From Persicitalea jodogahamensis (GTDB lineage Bacteria; Bacteroidota; Bacteroidia; Cytophagales; Spirosomataceae), in assembly GCF_014651615.1 (NCBI RefSeq), contig NZ_BMXF01000001.1, positions 1,211,731 to 1,275,730 of the forward strand: DNA of 64,000 bases. Direction: 5' to 3'. This document shows positions 54,552 through 64,000 of the stretch, one piece after another. The notes under the pieces were generated by a model, which saw nothing but the letters and a program-made list of their open reading frames with translations, had not been told where the DNA came from and did not search any database. Positions within the stretch are counted from its first letter, which is position 1, and each line of letters starts with the position of its first letter. Both the position numbers and the translations under genes were made by a program.

Positions 54552-54585
54552 AAAAAAGGGGCTTTCGTCAGAAAGCCCCTTTTTT
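54552..54585. terminator. Bidirectional terminator
   Basis: A perfect 15-bp stem (AAAAAAGGGGCTTTC, loop GTCA, complement) is flanked by A and T runs. It can terminate both the surface protein gene and the convergent S9 peptidase gene. Confidence 0.88.
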
Positions 54586-54682
54586 GTATATCTTGATTGT
54601 CAGGAAAACTTAAACTATTTGCTGTTTACCCAACTACCTAAGAGGATTGAGCAATTTTAGGATTTTTATCCATTGTGCATTT

Positions 54683-57652
54683 TCAATGAGAAAACGCCTT
54701 CTCCTCCAAATGTTCGTCCAGTTCCAGTTTCGGTACTCCTTCGCTCCACCAAAGCGGCGCGGGCATCCCTTTCAGATAGTGGTCGAAAAATTCCATCATT
54801 CGTACCGAATAGTCCTTGCGGTTGGGTAGTTTGGCCAGGCCGTGGTTTTCACCCTTGTACTGGATGAGCGCCACGGGCTTTTTCAGGCGGCGCAGGGCGT
54901 TGAAGTACTCGATTCCCTGCGTGAAATCCACCGCGCCATCCTTGTCATTGTGCAGCATCAGTAGTGGCGTCTGGACGTTTTTGGCGTGGTAGATCGGCGA
55001 GTTGCGCTGGTAGGCTTCCCAGTTGTTCCACGGGGCTTCGAGGCGACCCTGCGAGGCTTCAAAAATAGAACCGTTGGCTCCGCCGCTGTTCCAGTAGATC
55101 AGGTTGTACATCGAGATCATATCCGTCAGTGGCGCTCCGGCGGCGGCGGCTTTAAACATATTGGTTTGCGTGATAAGGAAAGCCGTCTGGTAGCCGCCCC
55201 ACGAGTGGCCGTGGATGCCCATTTTACTGCTATCCACGATGTCTGTGGCAATGGCCGCCTTCACACCCGGTAGCACGCACCACACCGCCGACATACCGGG
55301 ATCATTGTAGCGGTACACGATGTCGGGAATGAACACTGCGTAGCCGTTGGCCGTGTACATGCCGGGGTTCCAGCCCGTACGGCCGTAGCTGGGGTTGGAG
55401 AAATTGTGCAGCGTTTGCGAAAGCTTTTCATAGTAATACACCACCGTGGGGTACTTTTTGCCGGGCTCGTAGCCAGCGGGCAAAAACAAAGCTCCCTGTA
55501 ACGTATCGCCCTTGTCGCTCACATAGTCCACCAGCCTCGCTCCCGCCGACCAGGCGTACTTTTTGAAGTCCGGTGCGTTTTCCGAAATCTGATGGGCATT
55601 CGTCAGGTCCTTGGAAAGGGTACCGAAGTACTGCGTGGGCTTAGCAAAAGTTTCGCTGCTGTACACAAAATAATCGGCGTTCTTTGCTTTGGTCAGACTG
55701 CGCACGGCGGCATCGTCCCAAAGCAGAATTTTGGCTTCATTCGTTTTGGGGTCGAAGCGCGTCACGCCACTTTTTTTGTTCCACTCACCATATGTACGCA
55801 CGTAAAGCGGCTGGCTCAGGTCGATTCCCTTTTCGTCGGGGTCGAGCTGGTAGCGATCCTGGTAGCGGATTTTGTCGCGCTTACCGTTCTGAGTCAGATT
55901 GCGGTAGGGGAGGGCAGGGGTACTTTTCTTGCGCGACTTGACTGCGGGCATATCTTCGGCGGCCACTTGCCAGATATCCCAGCCGTCGCTCAGCAGCACG
56001 TACTTACTATCGCTGCTCCATCCCATGACATCGTAAGGTGGCTTTTGTACATTATGGTCATCTTCGGTGTCTACGAAAGAGGTTGGCACATTTTCGGTGA
56101 TGTTACGGGAAGTTTTATTTTCCATATCGAACACCATGAAACTACCCTCTTTCCAGTACAAAAATTTCGTCCCGTCGGGCGAGGGTTGTGGGCGGGCGTT
56201 ACGGTTGGGCAAGTAAAAATTCTCCATAATGCGCGTCCGTTCCCCTGTTTTCAGATCGGTGAGGTAGATGTCGGCGTAGTCTTGTCCGTCAAGATTGGTA
56301 CTTAGCTCGTAAGGCTGAATGTCCGTTCCCAGGGCGTAGCGCTGCTTCGGCGCGGGCGACACCAGTCGTAATATGCTGTCGGCCAGCTGGGTGAATTTTT
56401 GCATGGCCGGGTCGTACATGGCCAGGAAGCTGAATTTCTTATCCTGCGACTCCTGCACCTGCTGCCGCGACTGTAGCCGCTTATCCTGCCAGTTCCAGAT
56501 CGTCATGTCTGGTTTTTCAGGTTTATCCTTGTCTTTGCCGTCACCTTTTATTTTGGCAATGGCCTTAGTCATTTGCTCTACGGTTTTCAGCGTAGTATCG
56601 GCTTTGATGCGGGCCAGCTGCTCGGTTTCGGAAATGCCGTTGGGATTTTCGTCCTGATTATCCTTCTTTTTTGTGGTGTCGGCCAGGGTAGTTTTACGAA
56701 TGCCAAAAAGCAGCCGCGTCAGGTCATCGGTCCAGGTTGGGTCACGATCTGGGCTGATCGTCATGTTTTCAGGAAAATTCAGGCTGTCTTTTTTTGGGTC
56801 ATAGGTAGTTAGTGCCGGTGTTCCCGCGAAATTTTTGACACCCAGCACGGAGTACATTTTTTCTTTGTACTTCTTGTCTTTTTTACCCTTGACCAAAGCC
56901 AGCCCGTCGCCTTCTTCCGTCCATTTCAGCGCTTCGTAACTGGCTTCGTCCGTATCCATCGGAAGCATCATACCCGAGGTTACGTTCTGAATCAACAGAC
57001 CGTTACCGGCCTGATTGCGTGCGTCTAGTGTCAGGGCTAGCCAAGTACCAGGTTTATTGAACGCATACTCGGCCACATTGCCAATATTCTGGGTACGTTG
57101 GTTCGCCAGGTCGTAAAGCAGCAGGTTGGTACCCTTGGGATCGGTCGGCTTAGTGCCTTCCTCCGGCGCCAGAAGTACCGCGAGATGGGAGGATTTCTTA
57201 CCGTTGAAGGCATAGGATTTCACCTGCGTGAATTCTTTGCTTTTGGTAGAGTCCGCCAGACTAATCAATACCAGATTATCATCTTTCTTTTTGGCCTTCT
57301 TTTCTTTTTCGGTGGGCGAAACTTTATACGCTAAAAAGCGCCCGTCGTCCGAAAAAGCCATATCAGCGCTGGTCGTGGCGCCTAGTTTAAAAGTTTTCTT
57401 GATCGAGTCGGCAGTACTTTGAACGATAAGCTCGGCGTCGCCCTCGTCAGCGCGCGCCAGCAGATAAGCAAACCACTTGCCGTCGGGCGAAATCTTGGTG
57501 CTCGACGATGACGGAATGGCTTTCCAGGAAGCAATGCCCGGCCAGGTAAGGGTGGTTTTACTCTGACTATCTGATGCGGTTTTCTGGGCAAGCAGAGCCA
57601 GCGGGAGCAGGAAGAAAAACAGGATCGAAAGGGAGTGCTTGAGATGTTTCAT
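54683..57652 (-). CDS. Exported S9-family prolyl-oligopeptidase-like serine peptidase
   Basis: A 989-residue protein from ATG 57652, chosen because a signal peptide follows (HLKHSLSILFFFLLPLALLAQ). The N-terminal two thirds form a WD40/PD40-type propeller (GKWFAYLLARADEG, DGRFLAYKVSPTEKEKK, SPDGTKFLYWKEG). The C-terminal alpha/beta-hydrolase domain has the catalytic triad Ser817 in GHSWGGY, Asp905 in HNDKDGAV and His937 in ENHGLA. It is probably a periplasmic dipeptidyl- or oligopeptidase. It lies between the two giant surface protein genes but on the opposite strand. Confidence 0.9.
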   Translation of the reverse strand: MKHLKHSLSILFFFLLPLALLAQKTASDSQSKTTLTWPGIASWKAIPSSSSTKISPDGKWFAYLLARADEGDAELIVQSTADSIKKTFKLGATTSADMAFSDDGRFLAYKVSPTEKEKKAKKKDDNLVLISLADSTKSKEFTQVKSYAFNGKKSSHLAVLLAPEEGTKPTDPKGTNLLLYDLANQRTQNIGNVAEYAFNKPGTWLALTLDARNQAGNGLLIQNVTSGMMLPMDTDEASYEALKWTEEGDGLALVKGKKDKKYKEKMYSVLGVKNFAGTPALTTYDPKKDSLNFPENMTISPDRDPTWTDDLTRLLFGIRKTTLADTTKKKDNQDENPNGISETEQLARIKADTTLKTVEQMTKAIAKIKGDGKDKDKPEKPDMTIWNWQDKRLQSRQQVQESQDKKFSFLAMYDPAMQKFTQLADSILRLVSPAPKQRYALGTDIQPYELSTNLDGQDYADIYLTDLKTGERTRIMENFYLPNRNARPQPSPDGTKFLYWKEGSFMVFDMENKTSRNITENVPTSFVDTEDDHNVQKPPYDVMGWSSDSKYVLLSDGWDIWQVAAEDMPAVKSRKKSTPALPYRNLTQNGKRDKIRYQDRYQLDPDEKGIDLSQPLYVRTYGEWNKKSGVTRFDPKTNEAKILLWDDAAVRSLTKAKNADYFVYSSETFAKPTQYFGTLSKDLTNAHQISENAPDFKKYAWSAGARLVDYVSDKGDTLQGALFLPAGYEPGKKYPTVVYYYEKLSQTLHNFSNPSYGRTGWNPGMYTANGYAVFIPDIVYRYNDPGMSAVWCVLPGVKAAIATDIVDSSKMGIHGHSWGGYQTAFLITQTNMFKAAAAGAPLTDMISMYNLIYWNSGGANGSIFEASQGRLEAPWNNWEAYQRNSPIYHAKNVQTPLLMLHNDKDGAVDFTQGIEYFNALRRLKKPVALIQYKGENHGLAKLPNRKDYSVRMMEFFDHYLKGMPAPLWWSEGVPKLELDEHLEEKAFSH

Positions 57653-58024
57653 GCAGTGAGCATTTGTGTAGTGACAGGTTCGGACCGAGCGACAATTTAA
57701 CCAATAGTTGAAGATAATTCGGATCATTATTCTACAAATGCGTCACCAAAAAGGCTCCTTTCGATTTTCTGGTATAGTTATTGATTCTGGGACTGACAGC
57801 CTTCTAAGGGCTTCGCTTATCATTTGGATTCCTTCCGATAAGCTCTTCAAGTTGGAAAACAATTCATGCAAAAACCGGATGGCCCAGTTTGAGGCTAATT
57901 TTTTGCCCAAGTTGCAAAATTGGCATTTTTATTGCGCCAGTGCGGGGAAAACAAAGAACTGGCCTTTATAGGTCTTTCTCTCGCTCAAATTCTTACCTGT
58001 TTTCCCTAATCAACCTCTCACACC
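57653..58024. other. Intergenic stretch between S9 peptidase and second surface protein
   Basis: These 372 bases separate divergent genes and should carry both promoters. No exact TAnnTTTG element at a sensible distance, no strong hairpin and no protein-like reading frame was found. Confidence 0.5.
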
Positions 58025-61000
58025 ATGGGTCTTTTGTACGATCGTTCCCGCAGGCTGGCTTTGTGTGGCCTGTGTTTTTTTTTGATGTCCGCCTCCCCGG
58101 GTTATGCTCAGATTATGGGAAAAGTATTTCGGGACTTCAATTCCAACGGGATCATTGATGGAACCGCCGCCAATCCTGTTGACGCGGGCGATGTAGGCGT
58201 TCCAATGGTGAAAGTGACCGCCTATGCCGCTAATGGATCTGTAGCAGACTCTACCCGCACGGATGCCAGTGGCAGCTATACATTGGCTACCTCGCCGGGC
58301 AAGTATCGAATCGAGTTCTCCGATTTCCTGACGGGTGATTTCGCATCTGGTCATGGCTCTGACAATAACACTTCCGTGCAGTTTGTCAGCGATGGTGCCA
58401 CAGGAGTAAATTTTGGAATCCAATACCCCAATCAGTACTGTCAGGCCGATCCGTTAGTTACGACCTCATGTTTTGTTTCAGGCGACCCTCAGCCCGGAAC
58501 CACAACGGGCGGACGCGAGGTGCTGGTGAGCCTGGCTTTCAATGCTACCGGTGAGGCGCCGCACAACAATGTATCCAAGGCAGAAGAGCTGGGGGCCGTG
58601 ATGGGATTGGCCTACCAGAGGGCAGGAAACAAAATGTATTCGGCTGCTTTTACCAAACGTCATGTGGGCTATGGTCCCGGCGGTCCGGGTGCGGTACACG
58701 TTTCCGAATTTTCCGCCAACCGAACGTCCTCAATTTCCAATGGCGTATTTTTTGATTTCGGCGCAACGGCCGGGGCCGACCCGCACGATGCAGATCTTCC
58801 TACCCAGACACCCCTGGCCAGTCGGGACAATGGAGCGTACGATGCCGTGGGCAAGATAGGTTTGGGCGACATCGATATATCGGACGACGAAAAGACGCTC
58901 TTTGTAGTCAATTTGGCCAATCGATCACTTTATTCGATAGATATTTCCACCAAAGACACTATTGGTTATGCTATCCCGAATCCTGCCATCGGTGGGGGGA
59001 GCTATCGCCCCTTTGCAGTGAAATATTACCGCGGCAAGGTGTATGTCGGCGTTGTGGCTACCCGTGAAGATGCCATTTCGAAAACAGACACGACGGGGCT
59101 TGGTGCTACGGTGTATCAGTTTGATCCTGATGCGGGTACTTTTACGCCCGTTCTTTCTTTTCCTCTTACCTTTAAGAAGCAACCTACCAACGCAGACAAA
59201 ACGGGGATCGCAAGGGCAGAATACTGGCGCCCCTGGTCTGATACTTACGATCCTGACCGGAACGAAGCGGTAGTAAGCTATCCTCAACCTTGGCTGACGG
59301 ACATCGAGTTCGATGTAGACGGGGATATGATCCTGGGTATCCGTGACCGCTTTGGCGACCAGATTGGCTATCAAAATTATATTCCATTTGAAACGAACAC
59401 CAGCCTAATTAGCGCCATTAGCCCCGGTGCTATCATGCGCGCTGGTAAATGCGGCCCAGCCGATGTCTGGACTTTAGAAAGCAACGGGGCTGTATGTGAC
59501 GAACCTTCATCGGCTGACCAACAGGCACAAGTAGGTCCGGGTGGCGGAAAATATTACTTTGGCGACCAGGTTCAGAGCGGTGCCAACCATGGTACCAGCT
59601 CTATGGGAGGGCTGGCTTTGTATGCTGGTAGTGGTCGGGTAATAATGACCGCCGTCGATCCTATTGATAAATTCAATCAGGGAGGAATAAAGAGGCTGGT
59701 CAACAGCGATGGCAGTAAAGATGGGGGTGGGGAAGATAATGGCGGAGCAGTGCTCTACACCGGGGGCGCTTTCACTTACGGAAAAGCTAATGGACTGGGC
59801 GACATCGAACTGCTGTGCGATCTTGCTCCCATCGAAATTGGCAACCGGGTGTGGAAAGATGTCAATAAGGATGGTGTACAGGATGCCGGCGAGCCTCCCC
59901 TGGTAGGTGTAACGCTGGTACTTTACGATGAAAACGATATTCCGGTCGATACTACTACGACTGACGCGATGGGGCATTATTACTTCTCTTCCGCTAATGA
60001 TACTGACGTGCTTCCCAATCAGACATACAAGATCAGGGTTACAGATCTGGGCACGAATACTTCAGTCGATTCGCTCACCCTGGCTTCGCTGACGGTCGGA
60101 GGCTCGTTGGAGCTCAATGACGGAAATTCTCTGGCAAACAACGACGCCGCACTGGATGGCGGGCTGCCCACGATCAATGTAGCAACAGGTGACTATGGCC
60201 AAAACAACCACACTTACGATATTGGGTTTTTGACCATCCTACCACTAGGCAGTATCGGCGACTATGTATTCAAGGATGCCAACCGAAATGGCAAGCAGGA
60301 TACTTCCGAGATTGGCGTAGCTGGTGTGAAAGTGATACTTTACGCGTCAGATAGCCTGGGTGTTCCCGGCACTAAGCTCGACTCCATGCTTACCAATAGC
60401 GTGGGCAGGTATCTCTTCGATAGCCTGACGAAAGGCGACTACGTAGTGGAGTTCGTCAAATCGACCTTGCCCGCCGATTGCAATGCTTTCACTGCTCAGG
60501 ACACCACGGGCATCGATGGAATCGACGACACGATCGACAGCGATGCCGATACAAATTCCGGCTTCACGGGGGTGGTAAGTCTTGACCCGGTGGTATTGGG
60601 ACCAACCTCGACGGCCCTTGATTCCATCAAGACAAACAATCTTGCAATCGACGCAGGTTTGCTTGCACCCTTAGGCAGCCTGGGCGATTTCGTGTGGAAG
60701 GATCTGAACGACAACGGCCGGCAAGACGCGGGCGAGCCGGGTGTCAACAATGTGAAGGTAGTTCTGTGGAGCGCGGTGGGCGGCAGCTCTTCGGCCAAGC
60801 TGGACTCGACGCTGACGTCGGGCAACGGAGCGTACAGCTTCACGGGGCTACTGAAAGGGGATTACGTCGTGCAGCTCGACCTAACTACCTTACCCGATAG
60901 CTGCACGATCTCGTCTAAGCCGAATGCGGCGGGCGTACCCGACAGCCTGGACAGCGACTTTGGGGCCGACGGACTGAGCGGCGTGGTAAGCTTGGATCCT

Positions 61001-62500
61001 ACGCTAGGCGGAATAAATAAAGACAATCCGACGATCGACGCGGCGCTGGTAACTCCTTGCTACCCCCCAACCATAGGTAACATTGCTGTCTCTACCGCGA
61101 CCTGCAACGGTAAAGATGCTAATTCCGATGCTTCCTTCACACTGACAAATATCGGTGGTGGTGACAGGTATAACATTAGTACTGTACTTGGCAATGATTC
61201 GATAGGTTCGTACGCCTTGGCCACAATTCTGGCCAATGGCACTATAACGATGGCCAGTCTTCCCAATCCCGTTGATCCCGGCGGGCAGACATACTACGTG
61301 AGGGTGTTCAACGGTGACAGTACCTGCTACCGCGACACCACTGTCGTAATTCCTTACCGAGACTGCAGCAGTGTCTGTGTAACGCCTGATGCGGGAGAAG
61401 ATCTGTTTATTTGCAAGCCTTCCACTACTGCTGATCTGCCCGATGCACTCAGCTACCAGAAATGGGTGGCTGGTCCGCAGGGCCCGGTGGCTGGCACCAT
61501 CGACCCATCTACGGGCGTGGTCAGCGGTTTGACAGCTAGCGGAGTATATTCATTCATCCTGCTCGATACGGCTTTGGCCAGCACTTGCGCCGACACGGTG
61601 TTCATTTACCGGGGCGTGCTTGACCTACCCGACCAAACGACCTGTTTCGATACGCTGACGCTTCCTTCGGTTTCGGGTGCGCTCTATCAGGCTGCTGCCG
61701 GCAATTCAGCAAGCATTACGCCGGAGGGGTACATTACTGGAATGAATGCTAAGGATACAAGCTATAATTTTATCATCAGCAACGGGGAGTGTAGCGATAC
61801 CATCACTGTCACTCGGCAAAACTGCGACCCTGACTATGATTTGGCTTTGGACAAATCGATCGATAAGAAACTAGTTATGCTGGGCGAAACTGTTAACTAC
61901 ACAATCCGCGTCTGGAACGAAGGCCAGGGCAACGCGACGGGTGTGGAAGTGACAGACTCGTTGAACGCAGGCGTTCAGTACATCAGCCACGCCACGGCGG
62001 CAGGTGATTATGATCCTGTCACCAAAATCTGGACGATTGACATCCTGAACGTCGGAGATACAGTGACGCTCACCGTGGCTGTGAAGGTAGTAGCTCAGGG
62101 CGTGTGGTTCAACACTGCCGAGATTACTAAAATGAACGAGGAGGACGTGGACAGTACGCCCGGCGACGGTGAAAATGGTGAAGATGATATTGACCGTGAA
62201 TGCTTCACGGTGCCCGTTCAGGTTTGCCGTGGTCAGGGGACGGCCGTAGAGTTGGCAGTACCAGACGAGTACACGGGCGTAGTGTGGTTCCGCAAGACAC
62301 AAAATGGCCAGCCCGTACAGGTAGCTCAGGGCAACACCTTCATCGCCACTGAAACAGAACTGGGTAGTTACGAATACACCTTCACATCATCGTCGGGGAG
62401 TTGCCCGGCGGAAGGCTGCTGCCCAACGATCATCGTGGTCGAGGACTGCTGCCCGGTCGATGTATGCGTACCGTTCGTAATTACGAAAAGAAAGAAGTAG
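58025..62500 (+). CDS. Giant secreted SdrD-B/DUF11 surface protein, relative of the 1886-residue protein
   Basis: A 1491-residue protein. A signal peptide ends near residue 29 (GYAQ). An SdrD-B-like domain follows (GKVFRDFNSNGIIDGT), then a large domain (about 135-590) related to that of the 1886-residue protein, with shared segments such as MAYxR/LAYQR, TKRHVG and KYYRGKVYVGV. Three SdrD-B-like domains follow, each with an EF-hand-like loop (WKDVNKDGVQDAGE, FKDANRNGKQDTSE, WKDLNDNGRQDAGE; about 600-1010). Ig-like and DUF11 domains (about 1273-1360) precede the same Cys-rich C-terminus, ending VCVPFVITKRKK. It lacks the 76-residue repeats. It is probably a Ca-stabilised rod displayed on the cell surface. 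Confidence 0.87.
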   Translation: MGLLYDRSRRLALCGLCFFLMSASPGYAQIMGKVFRDFNSNGIIDGTAANPVDAGDVGVPMVKVTAYAANGSVADSTRTDASGSYTLATSPGKYRIEFSDFLTGDFASGHGSDNNTSVQFVSDGATGVNFGIQYPNQYCQADPLVTTSCFVSGDPQPGTTTGGREVLVSLAFNATGEAPHNNVSKAEELGAVMGLAYQRAGNKMYSAAFTKRHVGYGPGGPGAVHVSEFSANRTSSISNGVFFDFGATAGADPHDADLPTQTPLASRDNGAYDAVGKIGLGDIDISDDEKTLFVVNLANRSLYSIDISTKDTIGYAIPNPAIGGGSYRPFAVKYYRGKVYVGVVATREDAISKTDTTGLGATVYQFDPDAGTFTPVLSFPLTFKKQPTNADKTGIARAEYWRPWSDTYDPDRNEAVVSYPQPWLTDIEFDVDGDMILGIRDRFGDQIGYQNYIPFETNTSLISAISPGAIMRAGKCGPADVWTLESNGAVCDEPSSADQQAQVGPGGGKYYFGDQVQSGANHGTSSMGGLALYAGSGRVIMTAVDPIDKFNQGGIKRLVNSDGSKDGGGEDNGGAVLYTGGAFTYGKANGLGDIELLCDLAPIEIGNRVWKDVNKDGVQDAGEPPLVGVTLVLYDENDIPVDTTTTDAMGHYYFSSANDTDVLPNQTYKIRVTDLGTNTSVDSLTLASLTVGGSLELNDGNSLANNDAALDGGLPTINVATGDYGQNNHTYDIGFLTILPLGSIGDYVFKDANRNGKQDTSEIGVAGVKVILYASDSLGVPGTKLDSMLTNSVGRYLFDSLTKGDYVVEFVKSTLPADCNAFTAQDTTGIDGIDDTIDSDADTNSGFTGVVSLDPVVLGPTSTALDSIKTNNLAIDAGLLAPLGSLGDFVWKDLNDNGRQDAGEPGVNNVKVVLWSAVGGSSSAKLDSTLTSGNGAYSFTGLLKGDYVVQLDLTTLPDSCTISSKPNAAGVPDSLDSDFGADGLSGVVSLDPTLGGINKDNPTIDAALVTPCYPPTIGNIAVSTATCNGKDANSDASFTLTNIGGGDRYNISTVLGNDSIGSYALATILANGTITMASLPNPVDPGGQTYYVRVFNGDSTCYRDTTVVIPYRDCSSVCVTPDAGEDLFICKPSTTADLPDALSYQKWVAGPQGPVAGTIDPSTGVVSGLTASGVYSFILLDTALASTCADTVFIYRGVLDLPDQTTCFDTLTLPSVSGALYQAAAGNSASITPEGYITGMNAKDTSYNFIISNGECSDTITVTRQNCDPDYDLALDKSIDKKLVMLGETVNYTIRVWNEGQGNATGVEVTDSLNAGVQYISHATAAGDYDPVTKIWTIDILNVGDTVTLTVAVKVVAQGVWFNTAEITKMNEEDVDSTPGDGENGEDDIDRECFTVPVQVCRGQGTAVELAVPDEYTGVVWFRKTQNGQPVQVAQGNTFIATETELGSYEYTFTSSSGSCPAEGCCPTIIVVEDCCPVDVCVPFVITKRKK

Positions 62501-62541
62501 TACTTCTTGCCGTGTCCAGTAAGCTGGAGATCGGATAAAAT

Positions 62542-62576
62542 AAACGGGCGATCAGAAAATTCTGATCGCCCGTTTT
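62542..62576. terminator. Terminator after the second surface protein gene
   Basis: A perfect 16-bp stem (AAACGGGCGATCAGAA at 62542-62557, complement at 62560-62575) with a 2-base loop and T/A ends. It lies between convergent genes and may act on both strands. Confidence 0.88.
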
Positions 62577-62629
62577 AGGTTTGGGGAAAGCTCGCGCCAG
62601 CAAATATTAAGGCTACCTCAACATTTGAA

Positions 62630-63229
62630 TCAATGCTCTTTTCCAAAATTCATCTCTCCTGCCTCGACTTTCGCTTCCAGGTGATTTTCCCTTGGCGGAA
62701 TCGGGCAATTGTAGCCTTCTGAATAGGCGCAGTAGGGATTATAAGCTTTATTGAAATCCAGCACGCAGTTATCCCCTTCAATATCTTTCATCCTGAAATC
62801 GAGGTAACGCCCGCCGCCATAGGTTTTCTGAGCGTTCGTAAGGTCTTTGAACGGGACGAACAGGTAGTCACGGTACTGCGGCATCTTGCGCAGATCCAGA
62901 CTTTGGTACACATTCAGCGTCTGTTCCTTTCCCGCCAATTCAAAGTGTAGTTCACCGTATTTGACGTACTGCTTACGCATGCCGCTATAAGTCAGCATAG
63001 CGAATGGCTCGCTACCGGGCGTAGCCACGAATTTCGCCCGCAGACGGTAAGTGGAATCAGGCTCAAAAAATCGCAGATAGGTCAAATCCCCCTCTTTGAG
63101 GGGCGAATTAGGGGTTTTTAAAAACTCCTCCTTATATTCTTGCCGGTGTGATGCGATCCTTTTTTCAAAATCCTGCGCCCTCGCTGCAGCAAGAATAAAA
63201 GTTAGGCCGAAAAGAAGTACGTATTTCAT
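62630..63229 (-). CDS. DUF1684 family exported protein
   Basis: A 199-residue protein with a signal peptide (residues 1-18, AARAQ). The DUF1684 hallmarks are present: the N-terminal helix HRQEYKEEFLKTPNSPL, YLFVPFKDLTNAQKTYGGGRYLD, and the end DFNKAYNPYCAYSEGYNCPIPPRENHL. The family has no established function. It is convergent with the surface protein gene. Confidence 0.87.
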   Translation of the reverse strand: MKYVLLFGLTFILAAARAQDFEKRIASHRQEYKEEFLKTPNSPLKEGDLTYLRFFEPDSTYRLRAKFVATPGSEPFAMLTYSGMRKQYVKYGELHFELAGKEQTLNVYQSLDLRKMPQYRDYLFVPFKDLTNAQKTYGGGRYLDFRMKDIEGDNCVLDFNKAYNPYCAYSEGYNCPIPPRENHLEAKVEAGEMNFGKEH

Positions 63230-63431
63230 TTTTTAATAGTTGTTTTTGGCTAAAATACTGAAAAACAAAAGCATACACAGCAATGAATGAATCCGCAACC
63301 GACGACTATTGACCGTTGTCCGTTACGTCAACATTCATCACTCATCACTCATGATTCCAAATTTTTGCTTTCTTGCCATAATTATCCCTAAATTCACCAA
63401 GCCAAACTTAACAAAACACCAACAACTCCCC

Positions 63432-63809
63432 ATGTCGTACACCAAACGTGTCCTGATCGCCGAAGACAGCTCGGTCATTCAAAACCTTGCCCGCAAAATA
63501 CTGGAATTCCAAAATTACGAAATCACGGCTGTTAAAAACGGCGAGCAGGTGCTCCAATTGCTCGAAAAAGAGAAGTTTGACATTATCCTGCTCGACATCA
63601 ATATGCCCATCATGGACGGTATGGAATGCGCCCGCAGCATCCGTAGCCTGAAAGATGCCGAAAAGGCCAAGACACCTATTGTGGCCATTACGGGCAATGC
63701 TAAAAACTATACCGACGAAGATTTCAAGGAGGCCGGCTTCAACGATGCCCTGATGAAACCCCTCAACTTCGACCGTCTGGTGGAAGTGGTGGCCAATCTG
63801 ACGGATTAG
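63432..63809 (+). CDS. Single-domain response regulator (CheY-like)
   Basis: A 125-residue receiver domain from ATG 63432; the frame is open upstream, but that part is not receiver-like. The acidic pair is E11-D12, the phospho-acceptor Asp55 lies in LLDINMPIMDG, and the switch Thr and Lys lie in VAITGNA and LMKPLN. There is no output domain. It could receive phosphate from an HPt protein such as the hybrid kinase at 44942-48565, though they are not adjacent. The next gene starts 10 bases later. Confidence 0.9.
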   Translation: MSYTKRVLIAEDSSVIQNLARKILEFQNYEITAVKNGEQVLQLLEKEKFDIILLDINMPIMDGMECARSIRSLKDAEKAKTPIVAITGNAKNYTDEDFKEAGFNDALMKPLNFDRLVEVVANLTD

Positions 63810-63819
63810 ATTAGTCCAC

Positions 63820-64000
63820 ATGAAGGTTACGCTTCTCGGTACCGGCACGTCGCAGGGTGTCCCGGTGATCAACTGCGACTGTGCCGTTTGCCGTTCCCTT
63901 GATTATCGTGACAAGCGGCTGCGTGTGTCAGTATGGATTGAGGTACAGGGGAAGTCTTTCGTCATTGACACTGGCCCTGACTTCCGTCAACAGGTGCTCC
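63820..64000 (+). CDS. PhnP-like metallo-beta-lactamase-fold hydrolase (3' end outside window)
   Basis: The first 60 residues of a protein starting at ATG 63820, 10 bases after the response regulator stop. The sequence begins KVTLLGTGTSQGVPVINCDC and includes FVIDTGPDFRQQ, matching the PhnP/lipoyltransferase-associated MBL-fold phosphodiesterase group, in which the Cys cluster binds a structural metal. The HxHxDH site would lie beyond the window. Confidence 0.8.
   Translation, partial: MKVTLLGTGTSQGVPVINCDCAVCRSLDYRDKRLRVSVWIEVQGKSFVIDTGPDFRQQVL

Overview
The window looks like chromosome of a Bacteroidota bacterium, most likely a Cytophagales (Spirosomaceae-like) species. The main evidence is the gene families: an ABC permease fused to an M1 peptidase, DUF2490, DUF1361 and DUF2147 proteins, a PVC-type haem protein, giant SdrD/DUF11 surface proteins and Bacteroidota-type curli genes. 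Several genes are preceded by the Bacteroidota -7 element TAnnTTTG, and Shine-Dalgarno sites are scarce. No rRNA, tRNA, transposase, phage gene or CRISPR array was recognised.

Region 1 (1-11.9 kb) is a curli (type VIII secretion) locus. It holds the end of a giant curlin-repeat protein (at least 1548 residues, 5' end outside the window) and a terminator. Two small curlin-repeat proteins follow, then csgE, csgF and a csgG with an added C-terminal barrel-like domain. A lipoprotein with PD40/TolB-like repeats comes next. The last gene is an AT-rich asparagine-synthetase-like gene whose catalytic Cys2 is Ser. The likely output is an extracellular amyloid matrix.

Region 2 (11.9-17.5 kb) is metabolic and regulatory: a PfkB sugar kinase, a DJ-1/PfpI protein with a Tat-like leader, a GH144-like glucanase, a Fur-family regulator divergent from a MerC-like membrane protein, and a class A beta-lactamase-like hydrolase. 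The fur/merC gap has two TGCAAC dyads lying on a canonical promoter.

Region 3 (17.6-26.4 kb) looks like a sugar-oxidation locus: an IlvD/Edd-type sugar-acid dehydratase, an SDR, and on the opposite strand an exported TIM-barrel isomerase, a PVC-type haem protein and an exported Gfo/Idh/MocA oxidoreductase. An outer-membrane barrel gene follows.

Region 4 (26.4-48.6 kb) is mostly housekeeping or general: an ABC ATPase plus permease-M1 peptidase fusion, DUF proteins, a RhlE-like helicase, an XRE regulator, a PQQ-repeat lipoprotein, a fused HigB-HigA toxin-antitoxin ORF, an accA-HAD-M50 operon, a beta-CASP nuclease, a GT9 glycosyltransferase, ksgA and a large hybrid sensor kinase.

Region 5 (48.9-62.6 kb) holds two giant secreted SdrD-B/DUF11 proteins (1886 and 1491 residues). 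They share the same overall architecture and a Cys-rich C-terminus ending in TKRKK. One carries seven 228-bp tandem repeats. An S9 peptidase lies between them on the other strand. The window ends with a DUF1684 protein, a single-domain response regulator and the start of a PhnP-like metallo-hydrolase.
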